Shown: positions 18,687 through 29,331 of the stretch, piece by piece
Layout: each line of letters opens with the position of its first letter
Position numbering within the stretch: the first letter of the stretch is position 1
From: an uncultured Alphaproteobacteria bacterium
GTDB lineage: Bacteria; Pseudomonadota; Alphaproteobacteria; HIMB59; GCA-002718135
Length of the DNA stretch: 64,000 bases
Direction of reading: 5' to 3'
Assembly: GCA_902580765.1 (NCBI GenBank)
Contig: CACHLW010000005.1
Span: 1 to 64,000 of the forward strand
The notes under the pieces: generated by a model
Told to the model about the DNA's origin: nothing
Database searches by the model: none
What the model saw: the letters and a program-made list of their open reading frames with translations, nothing else
Program-made: the position numbers and the translations under genes

Positions 18687-20315
18687 ATGGAAGTAGAACG
18701 CGAGTCAATGGACTATGATGTTGTAGTGGTAGGTGCTGGTCCATCAGGCCTTTCAACTGCAATTAAACTAAAACAGTTGAATCCAGAAATTAATGTTTGT
18801 GTATTAGAAAAGGGATCAGAGGTAGGAGCCCATATTTTAAGTGGTAATGTATTTGAAACAAGAGCACTCGATGAATTAATACCTGATTGGAGAAGTAAAG
18901 ACTCACCAATTAAAACTAAAGTAACAAAAGAAAAGTTTTTATTCTTATCTAAGAAAGGCTCATTAAATTGGCCTACATGGCTTCTTCCTAGTGTACAAAA
19001 AAATCATAACAATTATATCATTAGTCTTGCAAATTTATGTAGATGGCTTGCAAGTGAGGCTGAAAATTTAGGAGTAGAAATTTTTCCAGGATTTGCGGCA
19101 TCTAAAATATTATATTCAGATGAAGATCATGTAATTGGTGTACAAACTGGTGATATGGGTATTGATAAAGATGGTAACAAAAAAGATAGTTTTGAACCAG
19201 GAATAAATATTAACGCTAAAGTAACAGTCTTTGCTGAGGGTTGTAGAGGTCATTTAGGAAAAGAATTAATTAAAAAATATAATTTATCAAAAGATAAGTC
19301 ACCACAACAATACGGAATTGGGTTTAAAGAAATTTGGGAAGTAGATGAAAGTCAGCATGAAGAGGGTCTTGTCATGCATACTGCGGGATGGCCATTAGAT
19401 AATGCAACTTATGGAGGTAGTTTTTGTTATCATGCTGAAAATAAACAAATATTTTTGGGATACGTAATCGGTCTTGATTATAAAAATCCTTATTTATCAC
19501 CTTATGATGAATTTCAAAAATTTAAAACCCACCCAGCAATTAAGAAAATTCTTACTAATGGAAAACGTATCGCTTATGGAGCAAGGGCACTTATTGAAGG
19601 TGGTATTCAAAGTTTACCTACAATGTATATGCCGGGCGGATTACTAGTTGGATGCGATGCAGGCACCTTAAATATGCCAAAGATTAAAGGTTCACATACT
19701 GCAATGAAAAGTGGAATTATAGCTGCTGAAACAATTAATGATTATTTAAGTAAATCTGTATCTCTTGCAGCATATGAAGATAAATTTAAAAGTTCATGGC
19801 TTTATAAAGAATTGTTTGCAGCAAGGAATGTAAAACCTAGTTTTAATTGGGGGTTAATACCTGCAATAATATTTACCGGAATTGATCAAATAATATTTAG
19901 AGGCAAGCTTCCTTTTACATTGAAACACAAACATGCTGATCATGAAGCTTTACAATTAGCAAAAGATTCAAAAAAAATAGATTATCCAAAATATGATGGA
20001 ATATTTACTTTTGATAAAACCAGTTCTGTTTATTTGACTGGAACTAACCATGAAGCTGATCAGCCAGTGCATTTACAATTGAAGGATAAGGAATTACCAA
20101 TAAAATTTACTTTAAATGCTTTCGATGAGCCATCTCAAAGATATTGTCCTGCTGGTGTATATGAGATTGATAAGACTGATATTCAAAATCCTAAATTTAT
20201 AATTAATGCACAAAACTGTATTCATTGTAAAACATGCGATATTAAAGAGCCATCACAAAACATAAATTGGGTTGTACCTGAAGGTAGTGGGGGGCCAAAT
20301 TATGCAAATATGTAA
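18687..20315 (+). CDS. Electron transfer flavoprotein-ubiquinone oxidoreductase
   Basis: The 542-residue protein has an FAD dinucleotide fold (YDVVVVGAGPSGLSTAIKL at about 9-27), the ETF-QO stretch LIEGGIQSLPTMYMPGGLLVG with the membrane-associated quinone region, and a C-terminal 4Fe-4S cluster site: RYCPAGVYE plus NCIHCKTCDIK. It moves electrons from reduced ETF to ubiquinone at the inner membrane. A second in-frame ATG seven codons in (MDYDVVVVG) is an alternative start; neither has a clear ribosome binding site. It is the last gene of the DMGDH-etfBA-ETF-QO run. Confidence 0.96.
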   Translation: MEVERESMDYDVVVVGAGPSGLSTAIKLKQLNPEINVCVLEKGSEVGAHILSGNVFETRALDELIPDWRSKDSPIKTKVTKEKFLFLSKKGSLNWPTWLLPSVQKNHNNYIISLANLCRWLASEAENLGVEIFPGFAASKILYSDEDHVIGVQTGDMGIDKDGNKKDSFEPGININAKVTVFAEGCRGHLGKELIKKYNLSKDKSPQQYGIGFKEIWEVDESQHEEGLVMHTAGWPLDNATYGGSFCYHAENKQIFLGYVIGLDYKNPYLSPYDEFQKFKTHPAIKKILTNGKRIAYGARALIEGGIQSLPTMYMPGGLLVGCDAGTLNMPKIKGSHTAMKSGIIAAETINDYLSKSVSLAAYEDKFKSSWLYKELFAARNVKPSFNWGLIPAIIFTGIDQIIFRGKLPFTLKHKHADHEALQLAKDSKKIDYPKYDGIFTFDKTSSVYLTGTNHEADQPVHLQLKDKELPIKFTLNAFDEPSQRYCPAGVYEIDKTDIQNPKFIINAQNCIHCKTCDIKEPSQNINWVVPEGSGGPNYANM

Positions 20316-20361
20316 TATATCTCAAAAATACTTATTTTATTTAAATTGATTAATTTTCATT

Positions 20362-21189
20362 ATGAAAAATAAAATTGTATTTACTTTTGCAACAGCTGAA
20401 GTAAATTTTATTGGCCAAATATTTATTAAGATTACTGAATTATTAACAGGAAAATTAAAATTAAAAAAATTATATGATGAATATTTATCAGAAAATAGAC
20501 CTCCTGAGCTTTTTTGGGATGATGCAGTAGATAAATTAAATTTTACTTTAATAACTAACTTTCAGGAAGGTAGTTACATTCCCAAAAAAGGAAAATTAAT
20601 TGTTATAGCAAATCATGCTTTTGGTGTTGCTGATGGCGTATCCATATGTTCAGCAATTTCAAAAGTAAGACAAGATTATAAAATGGTTACACATAAAGTC
20701 TTAAGGCAAGCAGAGGCAGTAAAAGATAAAATATTACCAATTGATTTTAATGAAAATAGAGAAGCTCTAATAACTAACATTAATACACGTAAAGAAGCTG
20801 AAAAAGTTTTGCATAATGAAGGTGTTCTAGTTCTTTTTCCTTCTGGAACGATAGCAACTAAACAAAACTTAAAAAAAAATACAAAAGCTGACGATGGTGA
20901 GTGGAAACAATGGGTATCGAAACTTGTTCTTAAAACTAAAAGCCCTGTGTTACCAATTTTTTTTGACGGTCAAAATAGTCAACTTTACCACATTGCTAAT
21001 AAAATTGGACAAACATTTAGATACTCTTTATGTATGTATGAACTGAAAAGAAAGATAGGTGATGATATCTATATGTACTTTGGCTCACTTATACCTTACG
21101 AAAACCTTGAAAAAATTGGAGATATAAAAAAAATTACTCAGTACTTAAGGTCAACTACATATTCTTTAGATCCACAATTTAATAATTAA
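20362..21189 (+). CDS. PlsC-like lysophospholipid acyltransferase family protein
   Basis: The 275-residue protein shows the acyltransferase block I as NHAFGVADG (family NHxxxxD), a block III-like VLVLFPSGTIAT, and a block IV-like SPVLPIFFDGQNS. It resembles hemolysin-like or OlsA-type acyltransferases more than canonical PlsC. A membrane-active acylation of lysophospholipid or lyso-ornithine lipid is likely; substrate is not readable. It follows ETF-QO by 46 bases without a visible terminator and is unrelated in function. Confidence 0.8.
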   Translation: MKNKIVFTFATAEVNFIGQIFIKITELLTGKLKLKKLYDEYLSENRPPELFWDDAVDKLNFTLITNFQEGSYIPKKGKLIVIANHAFGVADGVSICSAISKVRQDYKMVTHKVLRQAEAVKDKILPIDFNENREALITNINTRKEAEKVLHNEGVLVLFPSGTIATKQNLKKNTKADDGEWKQWVSKLVLKTKSPVLPIFFDGQNSQLYHIANKIGQTFRYSLCMYELKRKIGDDIYMYFGSLIPYENLEKIGDIKKITQYLRSTTYSLDPQFNN

Positions 21190-21227
21190 ATATTTATTTT
21201 TTACACTTACCGTTTTATAGAGTTCTT

Positions 21228-21899
21228 ATGGTGGGTTTTGTTGGTTTACAAGCAAGAAGAAGAAGAAGAAACAGAATCTTACTAGTCATTTCAATTATAG
21301 CTATCTTTGGTATTTTTTTCTATTTGCCTTCTTTAGATTTTTCAACTGAGCAAACTGAGCCACCTATTGAAATCATTCCTAGTAGTGTCGTTGATGAATC
21401 AAGTTTACGATCTGAAATACAAGAACTTAAACTTGAGATATTTCAAAAAGATCAGCGATTAAAATTTAGAGATGATCAAATAAAAAACTTACGTGAAGAA
21501 ATAGCTGATTTAAATGAATCATTCGATACAATTAAGAATGATTATGAAAAATCTCTTAAAAATATATCAGATATAGAAAATAAACCATTAGAAAATAATT
21601 CAGAAAGTAATGAGAAACTTAATAAACTTGAAAATAAAATAACTGAATTAAATAAACAATTGTCAAAATATGAAGACCTTGTTCAAAAATTAGAAATAGA
21701 ATTAGAAAATTCTGCATCAACAGAAGATATAGAAGAAGTAAATATTGAAAATTCAATACTAAAATCAGAACTTAGACAGATTGAACAAAAAAATCGTAGT
21801 TTTGAAAATGAATTAAATGAATTAATAAAAATAATTAAAAATAAAGATAAAGAAATAGAAGATTTAATTTATTTAAAAGATTCTCAACATCATGGTTGA
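21228..21899 (+). CDS. Single-pass membrane protein with long coiled coil, unknown function
   Basis: The 223-residue protein has a basic N-terminus (QARRRRRNR), one membrane helix (about 18-36, ILLVISIIAIFGIFFYLP), a short acidic spacer, and then a nearly unbroken coiled coil from about residue 55 to 215 with Leu/Ile heptads and Glu/Lys-rich linkers. The charge pattern suggests N-in, coiled coil in the periplasm. I recognise no family. It begins 38 bases after the acyltransferase and ends at the base adjoining the convergent nuclease gene. Confidence 0.65.
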   Translation: MVGFVGLQARRRRRNRILLVISIIAIFGIFFYLPSLDFSTEQTEPPIEIIPSSVVDESSLRSEIQELKLEIFQKDQRLKFRDDQIKNLREEIADLNESFDTIKNDYEKSLKNISDIENKPLENNSESNEKLNKLENKITELNKQLSKYEDLVQKLEIELENSASTEDIEEVNIENSILKSELRQIEQKNRSFENELNELIKIIKNKDKEIEDLIYLKDSQHHG

Positions 21900-22382
21900 T
21901 TATTTATTTTTCTTTCTGAATAAATAGGGTTCTTCAAAATCCCCAATCCATATACCCTTTTTATCTCGTTTTGCTTCTTCTTCTTCTTCAATATAATCTT
22001 TTGAATAATAGCGATAAGCAATCGCCCATCCATTCATAACCATTGCGCTATTTAAATCTAAATTATCTTTATAGCAGATTCCAATAAATCTATTATATCT
22101 ATCCTTACCTTTTGTGATGCATTCAATTTTATTATTACCAATTAATTCCTTTAAGAACTTTGTTGATTCCACACCACAATTCCAGACTTTACTATTTTTA
22201 TTACATGTTTGATTTGTCTCAGGAGCATCAATAGCATGCAGTCTTATTTTATTTTTATTAATATGTATAGTATCACCATCAATTACTTTTGCTTTTCCAA
22301 ATATAGTTTTGCCAGATGATACTGTGCTTAATGAAATTAAGATAAAAAATAAATTAAATATTAAGATTTTTACTACCATCAA
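21900..22382 (-). CDS. Exported thermonuclease (SNase-like) family protein
   Basis: The 160-residue protein has an N-terminal signal (about 1-24) and a staphylococcal nuclease OB-fold: GKAKVIDGDTIHI, RLHAIDAPETNQTC with catalytic Arg and Glu, and KDRYNRFIGICY with the second Arg. Conserved paired cysteines follow the DAPE motif. Such enzymes hydrolyse DNA and RNA with Ca2+, here in the periplasm or outside. Its start lies 29 bases inside soxG, so it is the last gene of the sarcosine oxidase operon, an odd partner. Confidence 0.9.
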   Translation of the reverse strand: MMVVKILIFNLFFILISLSTVSSGKTIFGKAKVIDGDTIHINKNKIRLHAIDAPETNQTCNKNSKVWNCGVESTKFLKELIGNNKIECITKGKDRYNRFIGICYKDNLDLNSAMVMNGWAIAYRYYSKDYIEEEEEAKRDKKGIWIGDFEEPYLFRKKNK

Positions 22383-22929
22383 CTAATAAATCATAAACAT
22401 ATTTTGCATGTGATCTGTTCAAATGTAAATCTAATGAAGTTTCTTCTTTATTAGTATTATTTCTAATAAAAAGTATTGGAATTTTTATAAATATAGTTTG
22501 GGCTACTGAAAAATTAGTTTCCAAAATTTTTTCTAAGTTCGCGACAAGAAATTTAGAAAGTAAAACAAATACTTTTTCCCCTTCAAGACGTAAAACAGTT
22601 TTATTAAATGAAACATCAGTTATTGCTGTTTTTTCTGGATTAAGTTTAGATTCTAATAGAGAAATAATTTCGTCTTTCTCGTTTTCTGGTGTTTCGACTA
22701 ACCATTCATTAGGACCAAGCCACATAATACTAATATTATTATTAAAAATTCTTACATTTGGCTCAATTGGTAAAACCAGGTTTAATACTGAGCCTATATT
22801 TTTCATAAATTCTTTATCTGAACTTTTACCTCGTATATTTATTTTACCTGATAGAGCTTTTTCTTCTATTGTTACTCCATTGTAATTTTTTTTATTTATA
22901 TTCAAAACATTACTGTAAGTTAAACTCAT
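22354..22929 (-). CDS. soxG: Sarcosine oxidase subunit gamma
   Basis: The 191-residue protein matches the GcvT-like SoxG subunit: NISIMWLGPNEWLVETPEN, ITDVSFNKTVLRLEG and the C-terminal DLHLNRSHAKYVYDLLVDG. SoxG is structural in the heterotetrameric TSOX enzyme. The gene overlaps soxA by four bases and the downstream nuclease gene by 29 bases. Confidence 0.93.
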   Translation of the reverse strand: MSLTYSNVLNINKKNYNGVTIEEKALSGKINIRGKSSDKEFMKNIGSVLNLVLPIEPNVRIFNNNISIMWLGPNEWLVETPENEKDEIISLLESKLNPEKTAITDVSFNKTVLRLEGEKVFVLLSKFLVANLEKILETNFSVAQTIFIKIPILFIRNNTNKEETSLDLHLNRSHAKYVYDLLVDGSKNLNI

Positions 22930-25916
22930 TGATTAACCCTTTGATTCTCAGGATCAATAAATATTGGACTAGTTATTTCTACTTCAATATTTTCATTTTC
23001 CATTGGAGCAATTAAAACACTTCCTTTTTTTTCAAGACCACCTTTGATTAAAGCTAAAGCAAAAGAGCTTTTTAAATTAGGTGAATAGTAACTAGAGGTC
23101 ACGTGACCAACCATTTTCATAGGTAGAGCAGTTATTTCTTCAACCAATTGAGATCCTTCTTCAAGAACCTTATTTGGATCTTTAGTTCTTAATCCAACTA
23201 ATTGTTTCCTATCTTTTTTAATAGTATCACTTCTATATAATGCCCTTTTACCAATAAAATCATATTTCTTCTTACTAACTATCCAGTCCATATCCAGATC
23301 TACTGGTGTCACTGATCCATCTGTTTCTTGACCAACAATAATAAATCCTTTTTCAGCACGAAGTACATGCATCGCTTCAGTACCATATGGCGTAATATTA
23401 AATTCCTTACCTTTATCTATACAAAGTTCCCAAAGATTTTTAGCATAGCCAGATGGTACATTTATTTCATAACACATTTCCCCAGTAAAACTTATACGCA
23501 TGACTCTACATTTTATTCCATTAATATTAATATTCTTAAAACTCATATGAGGAAAATTTTCTTTTGAAAAATCAAAATCTGGAACTAATTTTTGCATTAG
23601 TTTTTTTGAATTTGGGCCATTTAAGCTTATCGTTCCATAATTTTCTGTTACGGATGTTAAATATACTTCTAACTCTGGCCATTCTGTTTGCAACCAATCT
23701 TCTAATTTTGACATTACTGATGCCGCATTTCCTGTAGTTGTTGACATAAGATAGTGATACTCATCTAATCTAGTTGTTACACCATCATCAATAACCATTC
23801 CATCGTCACCTAACATTACACCATATCGACATTTTCCAATTTCTAATTTTGACCATGAATTTGTGTAAACTCTATTTAAAAATTCACTTACATCTCTTCC
23901 CTTAATATCAATTTTACCAAGAGTTGATGCATCTAATATTCCTAGACTATCTCTAGTTGCTTTTACCTCTCTATTTAAAGCAGATTGAAAACTTTCATTT
24001 TTTTGAGGATAATACCAGGCTCTTTTCCATTGGCCTACGTCCTCAAATAAAGCTTTATTATCAATATGCCATTGATGCATTGGGCTTGTTCTCTCTAAAT
24101 CAAAAAATTCTTTAACATGACGTCCAGCAATTGCTCCAAATGTCACTGGCTTATAAGGTAAACGAAATGTTGTCGTACCTAATTCAGAGATTTCAGTATT
24201 TGTTAACTCTGATATTATTCCAAGTGCATTAACATTACTGGTCTTACCTTGATCAGTTGCCATTCCTGTAGTTGTATAACGTTTGACATGCTCAATTGAT
24301 TGAAAACCCTCTTTTAAAGCTAATTTAATATCTTTTGCTGTTACATCGTTTTGGAAATCTACAAACATTTTTGTTCGTGAGATATTTTTCTTTGATGTAA
24401 TCCAAACATTTTCGTGTTTGCCGTGCTTTAGATCATCTGATTTGTAGTTTACTTCGCTAAGTTCATTTTGCTGATTATCATTTAAATATTTATATGTATC
24501 TTCTTGAGTTTTTAATAATATTTCATTTAAATTATAATTACCATTGCAACTTCCAACACACAATGTATCTTGATAAACTTCATTAGGAATAAAACTTCCA
24601 TCTACATCTCTAAATTTAAGTTTTCCTTTTGATTGAGTAAATAAATGAACAGTTGGAGTCCAACCACCACCAATTGCTAAAAGATCGCATTTAATATTAA
24701 TAGAAGATTTTTCATTATTGTTTTCAGTTTTTATTTTTCTTAATTTAACTTCTCTAATTTTTAATCTTCCAACAGTATCACTAATTTCATAACCTCTTAG
24801 TATAGTAATACCTAATTTATTTGCTTTTTTTGGGTAATATCCATCACTACTATCTCTTGTATCGACAATAGCCTCTACTTTTATACCTTGTTTAAAAAAA
24901 TCTATTGCAGTTTCATAGGCACTATCATTGTTTGTAAAAAAAACTAAGTTTTTTCCAGGTGCAACTCCATACTTATTTAAGTATTTTTTTGCACTGTTAG
25001 AAAGCATAATTCCAGGCCTGTCATTATTGTTAAATATTATTGGTCGTTCAATTGCGCCAGTTGCTAAAATAACTTTCTTTGATCTAATTTTCCAAATTCT
25101 TTCTTTAATATCATTTTTTTTATTTAAACCTTTTTCTGGATCAATTTCTTGCACTGCTAGTAATAAATTATAATTCAAGTATGCAAAACAAGTTGTGTTT
25201 TTAACTATTTTTACATTTGAATTTTTAGAAAGTTTATCAACTAATTTATTTTTCCATTCATTAATCGGTAAATTATCAATTTTAATGTCTTGATTTTTTG
25301 TAGATAAAATTTCACCACCGAGATCCTCTTCTTGCTCAACTAGTAAAACTTTATAATTTTTATTCGCTGCAATTTCTGCTGAAATTAATCCACTTACTCC
25401 TGCTCCAACAATTAGAACATCACAATGATAATGAAAATGTTCGTATTTATGGGGATCATCTTTTTTTGGAGATTTACCAAGTCCTGCAGCGTGTCTTATA
25501 AAAAATTCATATGCTTTCCAAAACTTTGGCGGCCACATAAAGGTCTTGTAATAAAACCCTGCAGGAAAAAATGGGGATAGTAAATCATTTATAGCGCCAG
25601 CATCAAATTTCACTGACGGCCAATTATTTTGACTAAAAGCTTTTAACCCATCATATATCTGGACTTCAGTTACTCTTCTATTAGGCTCGGTATATTCTTT
25701 GGTCTCAAGCTGAACTATTCCATTAGGCTCTTCACTACCTGCGGTATAAATTCCCCGCGGTCGATGATATTTAAAACTTCTTCCAACTAAATGAACATCA
25801 TTTGCAAGAAGTGCAGAAGCTAGCGTGTCACCTTCAAATCCAAAATATTCTTTATTATCAAAATAGAACCTAACAGACTTATTATTTTCTAGATTTTTAT
25901 TATTTTTGTATCGCAT
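22926..25916 (-). CDS. soxA: Sarcosine oxidase subunit alpha
   Basis: The 996-residue protein has an N-terminal 2Fe-2S-like fold lacking the cysteines (VRFYFDNKEYFGFEGDTLA), an NAD-binding Rossmann region (VLIVGAGVSGLISAEIA at about 168-184), a second dinucleotide segment (KVILATGAIERPIIF), and a C-terminal GcvT/THF domain from about 610 (RDSLGILDASTLGKIDIKG, PYGTEAMHVLRAEKGFI). In TSOX it accepts the methylene group from sarcosine onto THF. Length and order are normal. It lies between soxD and soxG. Confidence 0.97.
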   Translation of the reverse strand: MRYKNNKNLENNKSVRFYFDNKEYFGFEGDTLASALLANDVHLVGRSFKYHRPRGIYTAGSEEPNGIVQLETKEYTEPNRRVTEVQIYDGLKAFSQNNWPSVKFDAGAINDLLSPFFPAGFYYKTFMWPPKFWKAYEFFIRHAAGLGKSPKKDDPHKYEHFHYHCDVLIVGAGVSGLISAEIAANKNYKVLLVEQEEDLGGEILSTKNQDIKIDNLPINEWKNKLVDKLSKNSNVKIVKNTTCFAYLNYNLLLAVQEIDPEKGLNKKNDIKERIWKIRSKKVILATGAIERPIIFNNNDRPGIMLSNSAKKYLNKYGVAPGKNLVFFTNNDSAYETAIDFFKQGIKVEAIVDTRDSSDGYYPKKANKLGITILRGYEISDTVGRLKIREVKLRKIKTENNNEKSSINIKCDLLAIGGGWTPTVHLFTQSKGKLKFRDVDGSFIPNEVYQDTLCVGSCNGNYNLNEILLKTQEDTYKYLNDNQQNELSEVNYKSDDLKHGKHENVWITSKKNISRTKMFVDFQNDVTAKDIKLALKEGFQSIEHVKRYTTTGMATDQGKTSNVNALGIISELTNTEISELGTTTFRLPYKPVTFGAIAGRHVKEFFDLERTSPMHQWHIDNKALFEDVGQWKRAWYYPQKNESFQSALNREVKATRDSLGILDASTLGKIDIKGRDVSEFLNRVYTNSWSKLEIGKCRYGVMLGDDGMVIDDGVTTRLDEYHYLMSTTTGNAASVMSKLEDWLQTEWPELEVYLTSVTENYGTISLNGPNSKKLMQKLVPDFDFSKENFPHMSFKNININGIKCRVMRISFTGEMCYEINVPSGYAKNLWELCIDKGKEFNITPYGTEAMHVLRAEKGFIIVGQETDGSVTPVDLDMDWIVSKKKYDFIGKRALYRSDTIKKDRKQLVGLRTKDPNKVLEEGSQLVEEITALPMKMVGHVTSSYYSPNLKSSFALALIKGGLEKKGSVLIAPMENENIEVEITSPIFIDPENQRVNQ

Positions 25917-25924
25917 CTTTATTT

Positions 25925-26281
25925 TTAAAACCTATCTTTCTTTGATGTTGATAAATTCCCTGATCCAATACTTGGCTCACCTGAAGGAGTAGCTGGAATA
26001 TTTGCTTTTAATATGGGAGGAGCTTCTCCCATTTTATATACTGCAAGAATTTCATCGGTTGCTGTATTTCTTGCTAAATTAAACCATTGTCTGCATCCAT
26101 ATTCATGGTTCCATCTTTCATAATGAATACCTTTTTCGTTCTTTCGCAAGAATAAATATTCTGCCCATTGATCATCAGAGAGTTCAGGAGGATTTTTTGG
26201 TCTTGCAATATGCGCTTCACCTCCACAAGAAAATTCAGCTTGATCTCTTTCTCCACAGTATGGGCAATTTATTAAAAACAT
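25925..26281 (-). CDS. soxD: Sarcosine oxidase subunit delta
   Basis: The 118-residue protein starts MFLINCPYCGERDQAEFSCGGEAHI and has HEYGCRQWFNLARNT further on, giving the Cys-Cys-His-Cys zinc site of SoxD. Length is slightly above the usual 90-110. It is the small structural subunit of TSOX. It follows soxB by three bases. Confidence 0.96.
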   Translation of the reverse strand: MFLINCPYCGERDQAEFSCGGEAHIARPKNPPELSDDQWAEYLFLRKNEKGIHYERWNHEYGCRQWFNLARNTATDEILAVYKMGEAPPILKANIPATPSGEPSIGSGNLSTSKKDRF

Positions 26282-26284
26282 GAT

Positions 26285-27544
26285 TTAATGTGCTACGGCA
26301 GCTGCACCATGTTCATCAACTAATTCACCACTAGAAAATCTATTTATTGTAAAAGGAGCATTTAATTCATGTGCTTGATCATTAGCTATAGTGTGAGCAA
26401 ATACCCAACCTGAACCAGGTGTTGCTTTAAAACCACCAGTTCCCCAACCACAATTAAAATATAATCCATTTATGTGCGTCTTACTGATAATGGGGCTTGC
26501 ATCAGGACAAATGTCTACAATTCCTCCCCAATGACGAAGCATTTTCATTCTAGAAAATATTGGAAACAATTCAACTATTGCCATTAATGTATCTTCAACA
26601 ATGTTAAAGCCACCTCTTTGAGTATATGAAGTGTATCCATCTGTTCCAGCACCAATAACTAGTTCTCCTTTATCTGACTGAGATACATACGCATGAATTG
26701 TATTGGACATTACTACAGTATCAATGACTGGTTTTACTGGTTCTGAAACTAGTGCTTGTAATGGTTTACTCTCCAAAGGTAATTTGATACCCGCCATATT
26801 GGCAATAACACTGGTATGCCCTGCAGCAGCTATTCCAATTTTATTTGAATTAATGTTTCCTTTTGTTGTTTCAATACCAGTTACATTTCCATTTTTTACA
26901 TTAATACCAGTTACTTCACAATTTTGAATTATATCAACTCCCATTTCATCAGCTCCTCTTGCATAACCCCATGCAACAGCATCATGTCTTGCAGTTCCTG
27001 CTCTTCTTTGCAGCGTTGCTCCTAAAACAGGGTATCTAATGTTTGGTGAAGTATTTATTATTGGACAAAATTCTTTAACTTTCTTTGTATCAAGCCATTC
27101 ACAATCGATATCATTTAGTCTGTTTGCATGCCACCGTCTTTTTAATTCTCTTACATCATGAAGATTATGAGCAACATTCAAAACTCCTCTTTGAGAAAAC
27201 ATTACGTTGTAATTTAATTCTTGAGACATACCTTCCCAAAGTTTTAATGCATGCTCGTATAAAGCTGCACTTTGATCCCATAAATAGTTTGATCTAATTA
27301 TTGTGGTATTTCGCCCTGTATTCCCACCGCCTATCCAACCTTTTTCAATTACTGCAATATTATTAACTCCATGGTTTTTTGCTAGATAGTAAGCAGTAGT
27401 TAAACCGTGTCCACCACCACCGACAATTATTACATCATAATTTTTTTTTGGCTCAGGACTATTCCACGTCTTTTGCCAATTCTCATGATGATTTAAAGCA
27501 TTTCTAGCAATAGATAGAAATGAGTATTTATTTTTATTAAACAT
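26285..27544 (-). CDS. soxB: Sarcosine oxidase subunit beta
   Basis: The 419-residue flavoprotein has a DAO fold: [20 protein letters not shown] at about 36-55, [18 protein letters not shown], and [15 protein letters not shown], where the His lies in the region that holds the covalently bound FMN in the TSOX family. It oxidises sarcosine to glycine with O2, producing H2O2, with methylene transferred to THF on SoxA. The order B-D-A-G is the classical sox operon, preceded by fhs. Confidence 0.97.
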   Translation of the reverse strand: MFNKNKYSFLSIARNALNHHENWQKTWNSPEPKKNYDVIIVGGGGHGLTTAYYLAKNHGVNNIAVIEKGWIGGGNTGRNTTIIRSNYLWDQSAALYEHALKLWEGMSQELNYNVMFSQRGVLNVAHNLHDVRELKRRWHANRLNDIDCEWLDTKKVKEFCPIINTSPNIRYPVLGATLQRRAGTARHDAVAWGYARGADEMGVDIIQNCEVTGINVKNGNVTGIETTKGNINSNKIGIAAAGHTSVIANMAGIKLPLESKPLQALVSEPVKPVIDTVVMSNTIHAYVSQSDKGELVIGAGTDGYTSYTQRGGFNIVEDTLMAIVELFPIFSRMKMLRHWGGIVDICPDASPIISKTHINGLYFNCGWGTGGFKATPGSGWVFAHTIANDQAHELNAPFTINRFSSGELVDEHGAAAVAH

Positions 27545-27564
27545 TATAACTCTTTATAGCAGTT

Positions 27565-29238
27565 TTAAAAAAGACCTTCAATTTCTCCATGGTCATTTAG
27601 CTTTATCGAATTTGCCGCAGGAACACTTGGTAGACCCGGCATGGTCATAATATCTCCGCAAACAACTACTATAAATTCTGCTCCTGATGACAATCTTACC
27701 TCTCTAATAGGTAAAACGTGGCCAGTAGGAGCGCCTTTTAAATTAGGGTCAGTTGAAAAACTATATTGAGTCTTTGCAATGCAAACAGGTAATTTGCCAA
27801 ATCCTTTAGTTTCAAAATCCTTCAATTGTTGACGTACTTTCGTGTCTGCCACAACTTCACTTGCGTGATAAATCTCTTGTGCAATTTTTTCTATTTTTTT
27901 GAATAGAGTTAAGTCATCTTCATATAAAAATTTAAATGTATTCTTATTATCTTCACAAATATCTATTACATTTTGAGCTAATTCAGTTGCACCATCACCA
28001 CCATCGGACCAGTGAGTACACATAGAAGCCTTGACTCCTTGAGTTGTACAAAAACTTAGAACGGCATCAACTTCAGCTTTAGAATCAGTGACAAAATGAT
28101 TAATAGCAACAGTTACTGGTAATCCAAATTTTCTAATATTATTAATATGTCTTTCTAGATTTACTAAACCTTTTTTAAGAGCATTTACATTTTCATTTTT
28201 TAAATCTTCTTTTGAAACATCGCCATGCATTTTTAGTGCTCTAATTGTAGCTACCAAAACCACACAATCAGGTTTTAAATTTGATTTTCTACATTTTATA
28301 TCAAGGAATTTTTCTGCTCCTAGATCGGCTCCAAAGCCTGCTTCAGTTACAACGTAATCACTTAATTTTAAACTAGCTTTAGTTGCAATTACAGAATTGC
28401 AACCATGAGCAATATTTGCAAATGGCCCACCATGAATTATAGCAGGATTATTTTCTAGAGTTTGTGTTATGTTGGGCCTAATGGCATCTTTTAATAATAC
28501 TGTCATTGGACCTTCTGCCTTTAAATCTTTTGCATAAATAGATTTTTTGTCTCGTGTATAAGCAATAGTTATATTTCCAATTCTCTCTTCAAGATCTTTT
28601 AAATCTTTTGCTAAGCAGAAAATTGCCATTATCTCCGATGCAACAGTAATATCAAAACCATCTTGTCTAGGATATCCATTTGCAACTCCTCCTAAATCAA
28701 CAACAATAGATCTAAGTGATCTATCATTCATATCCATTACTCTCTTCCAAACAACCCTTCTAACATCAATATTTAATTTATTTCCCCAGTAGATATGATT
28801 ATCAATCAATGCAGAAAGTAAATTATGAGCGGATGTAATTGCATGAAAATCTCCAGTAAAATGTAAATTAATTTGCTCCATTGGTACTACTTGAGCATAG
28901 CCTCCACCAGCTGCACCACCTTTCATACCGAATGATGGTCCAAGACTCGGCTCTCTTAAACAAACTATTGATTTCTTTCCTAGTTTATTAAGACCATCAC
29001 TTAATCCAACTGAAGTTGTTGTTTTACCTTCTCCTGCTGGTGTTGGAGTTATTGCTGAGACTAGAACAAGTTTACCGTCTTTATTTTTATTAAGTGACTC
29101 TATGTACTCCAAGTTTATTTTTGCTATATGACGACCCATAGGACTGAAGGCTTCAGGTGTGTCTGGTACATCAAGCCCTTTTAGAATTTCACTAATAGGC
29201 TTCATTTTAGCTTTTCTTGCTATTTCAATATCTGACAT
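27565..29238 (-). CDS. fhs: Formate-tetrahydrofolate ligase
   Basis: The 557-residue protein has the ATP-binding [20 protein letters not shown] at about 65-84, [20 protein letters not shown], and the C-terminal [18 protein letters not shown]. It interconverts formate, ATP and THF with 10-formyl-THF; run backwards it releases formate with ATP gain. An AAGGAG ribosome binding site precedes the ATG. Position between the MTHFR and soxB genes supports a catabolic role in disposing of methyl-derived one-carbon units. Confidence 0.98.
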   Translation of the reverse strand: MSDIEIARKAKMKPISEILKGLDVPDTPEAFSPMGRHIAKINLEYIESLNKNKDGKLVLVSAITPTPAGEGKTTTSVGLSDGLNKLGKKSIVCLREPSLGPSFGMKGGAAGGGYAQVVPMEQINLHFTGDFHAITSAHNLLSALIDNHIYWGNKLNIDVRRVVWKRVMDMNDRSLRSIVVDLGGVANGYPRQDGFDITVASEIMAIFCLAKDLKDLEERIGNITIAYTRDKKSIYAKDLKAEGPMTVLLKDAIRPNITQTLENNPAIIHGGPFANIAHGCNSVIATKASLKLSDYVVTEAGFGADLGAEKFLDIKCRKSNLKPDCVVLVATIRALKMHGDVSKEDLKNENVNALKKGLVNLERHINNIRKFGLPVTVAINHFVTDSKAEVDAVLSFCTTQGVKASMCTHWSDGGDGATELAQNVIDICEDNKNTFKFLYEDDLTLFKKIEKIAQEIYHASEVVADTKVRQQLKDFETKGFGKLPVCIAKTQYSFSTDPNLKGAPTGHVLPIREVRLSSGAEFIVVVCGDIMTMPGLPSVPAANSIKLNDHGEIEGLF

Positions 29239-29331
29239 GAGGCTCCTTAATTATTAGATTCCTAATCTATAAATTAACTTAAATATCAAACAACTTTTGT
29301 TTCATTAAAAGATAAAAAAATTGTGAAGAAG

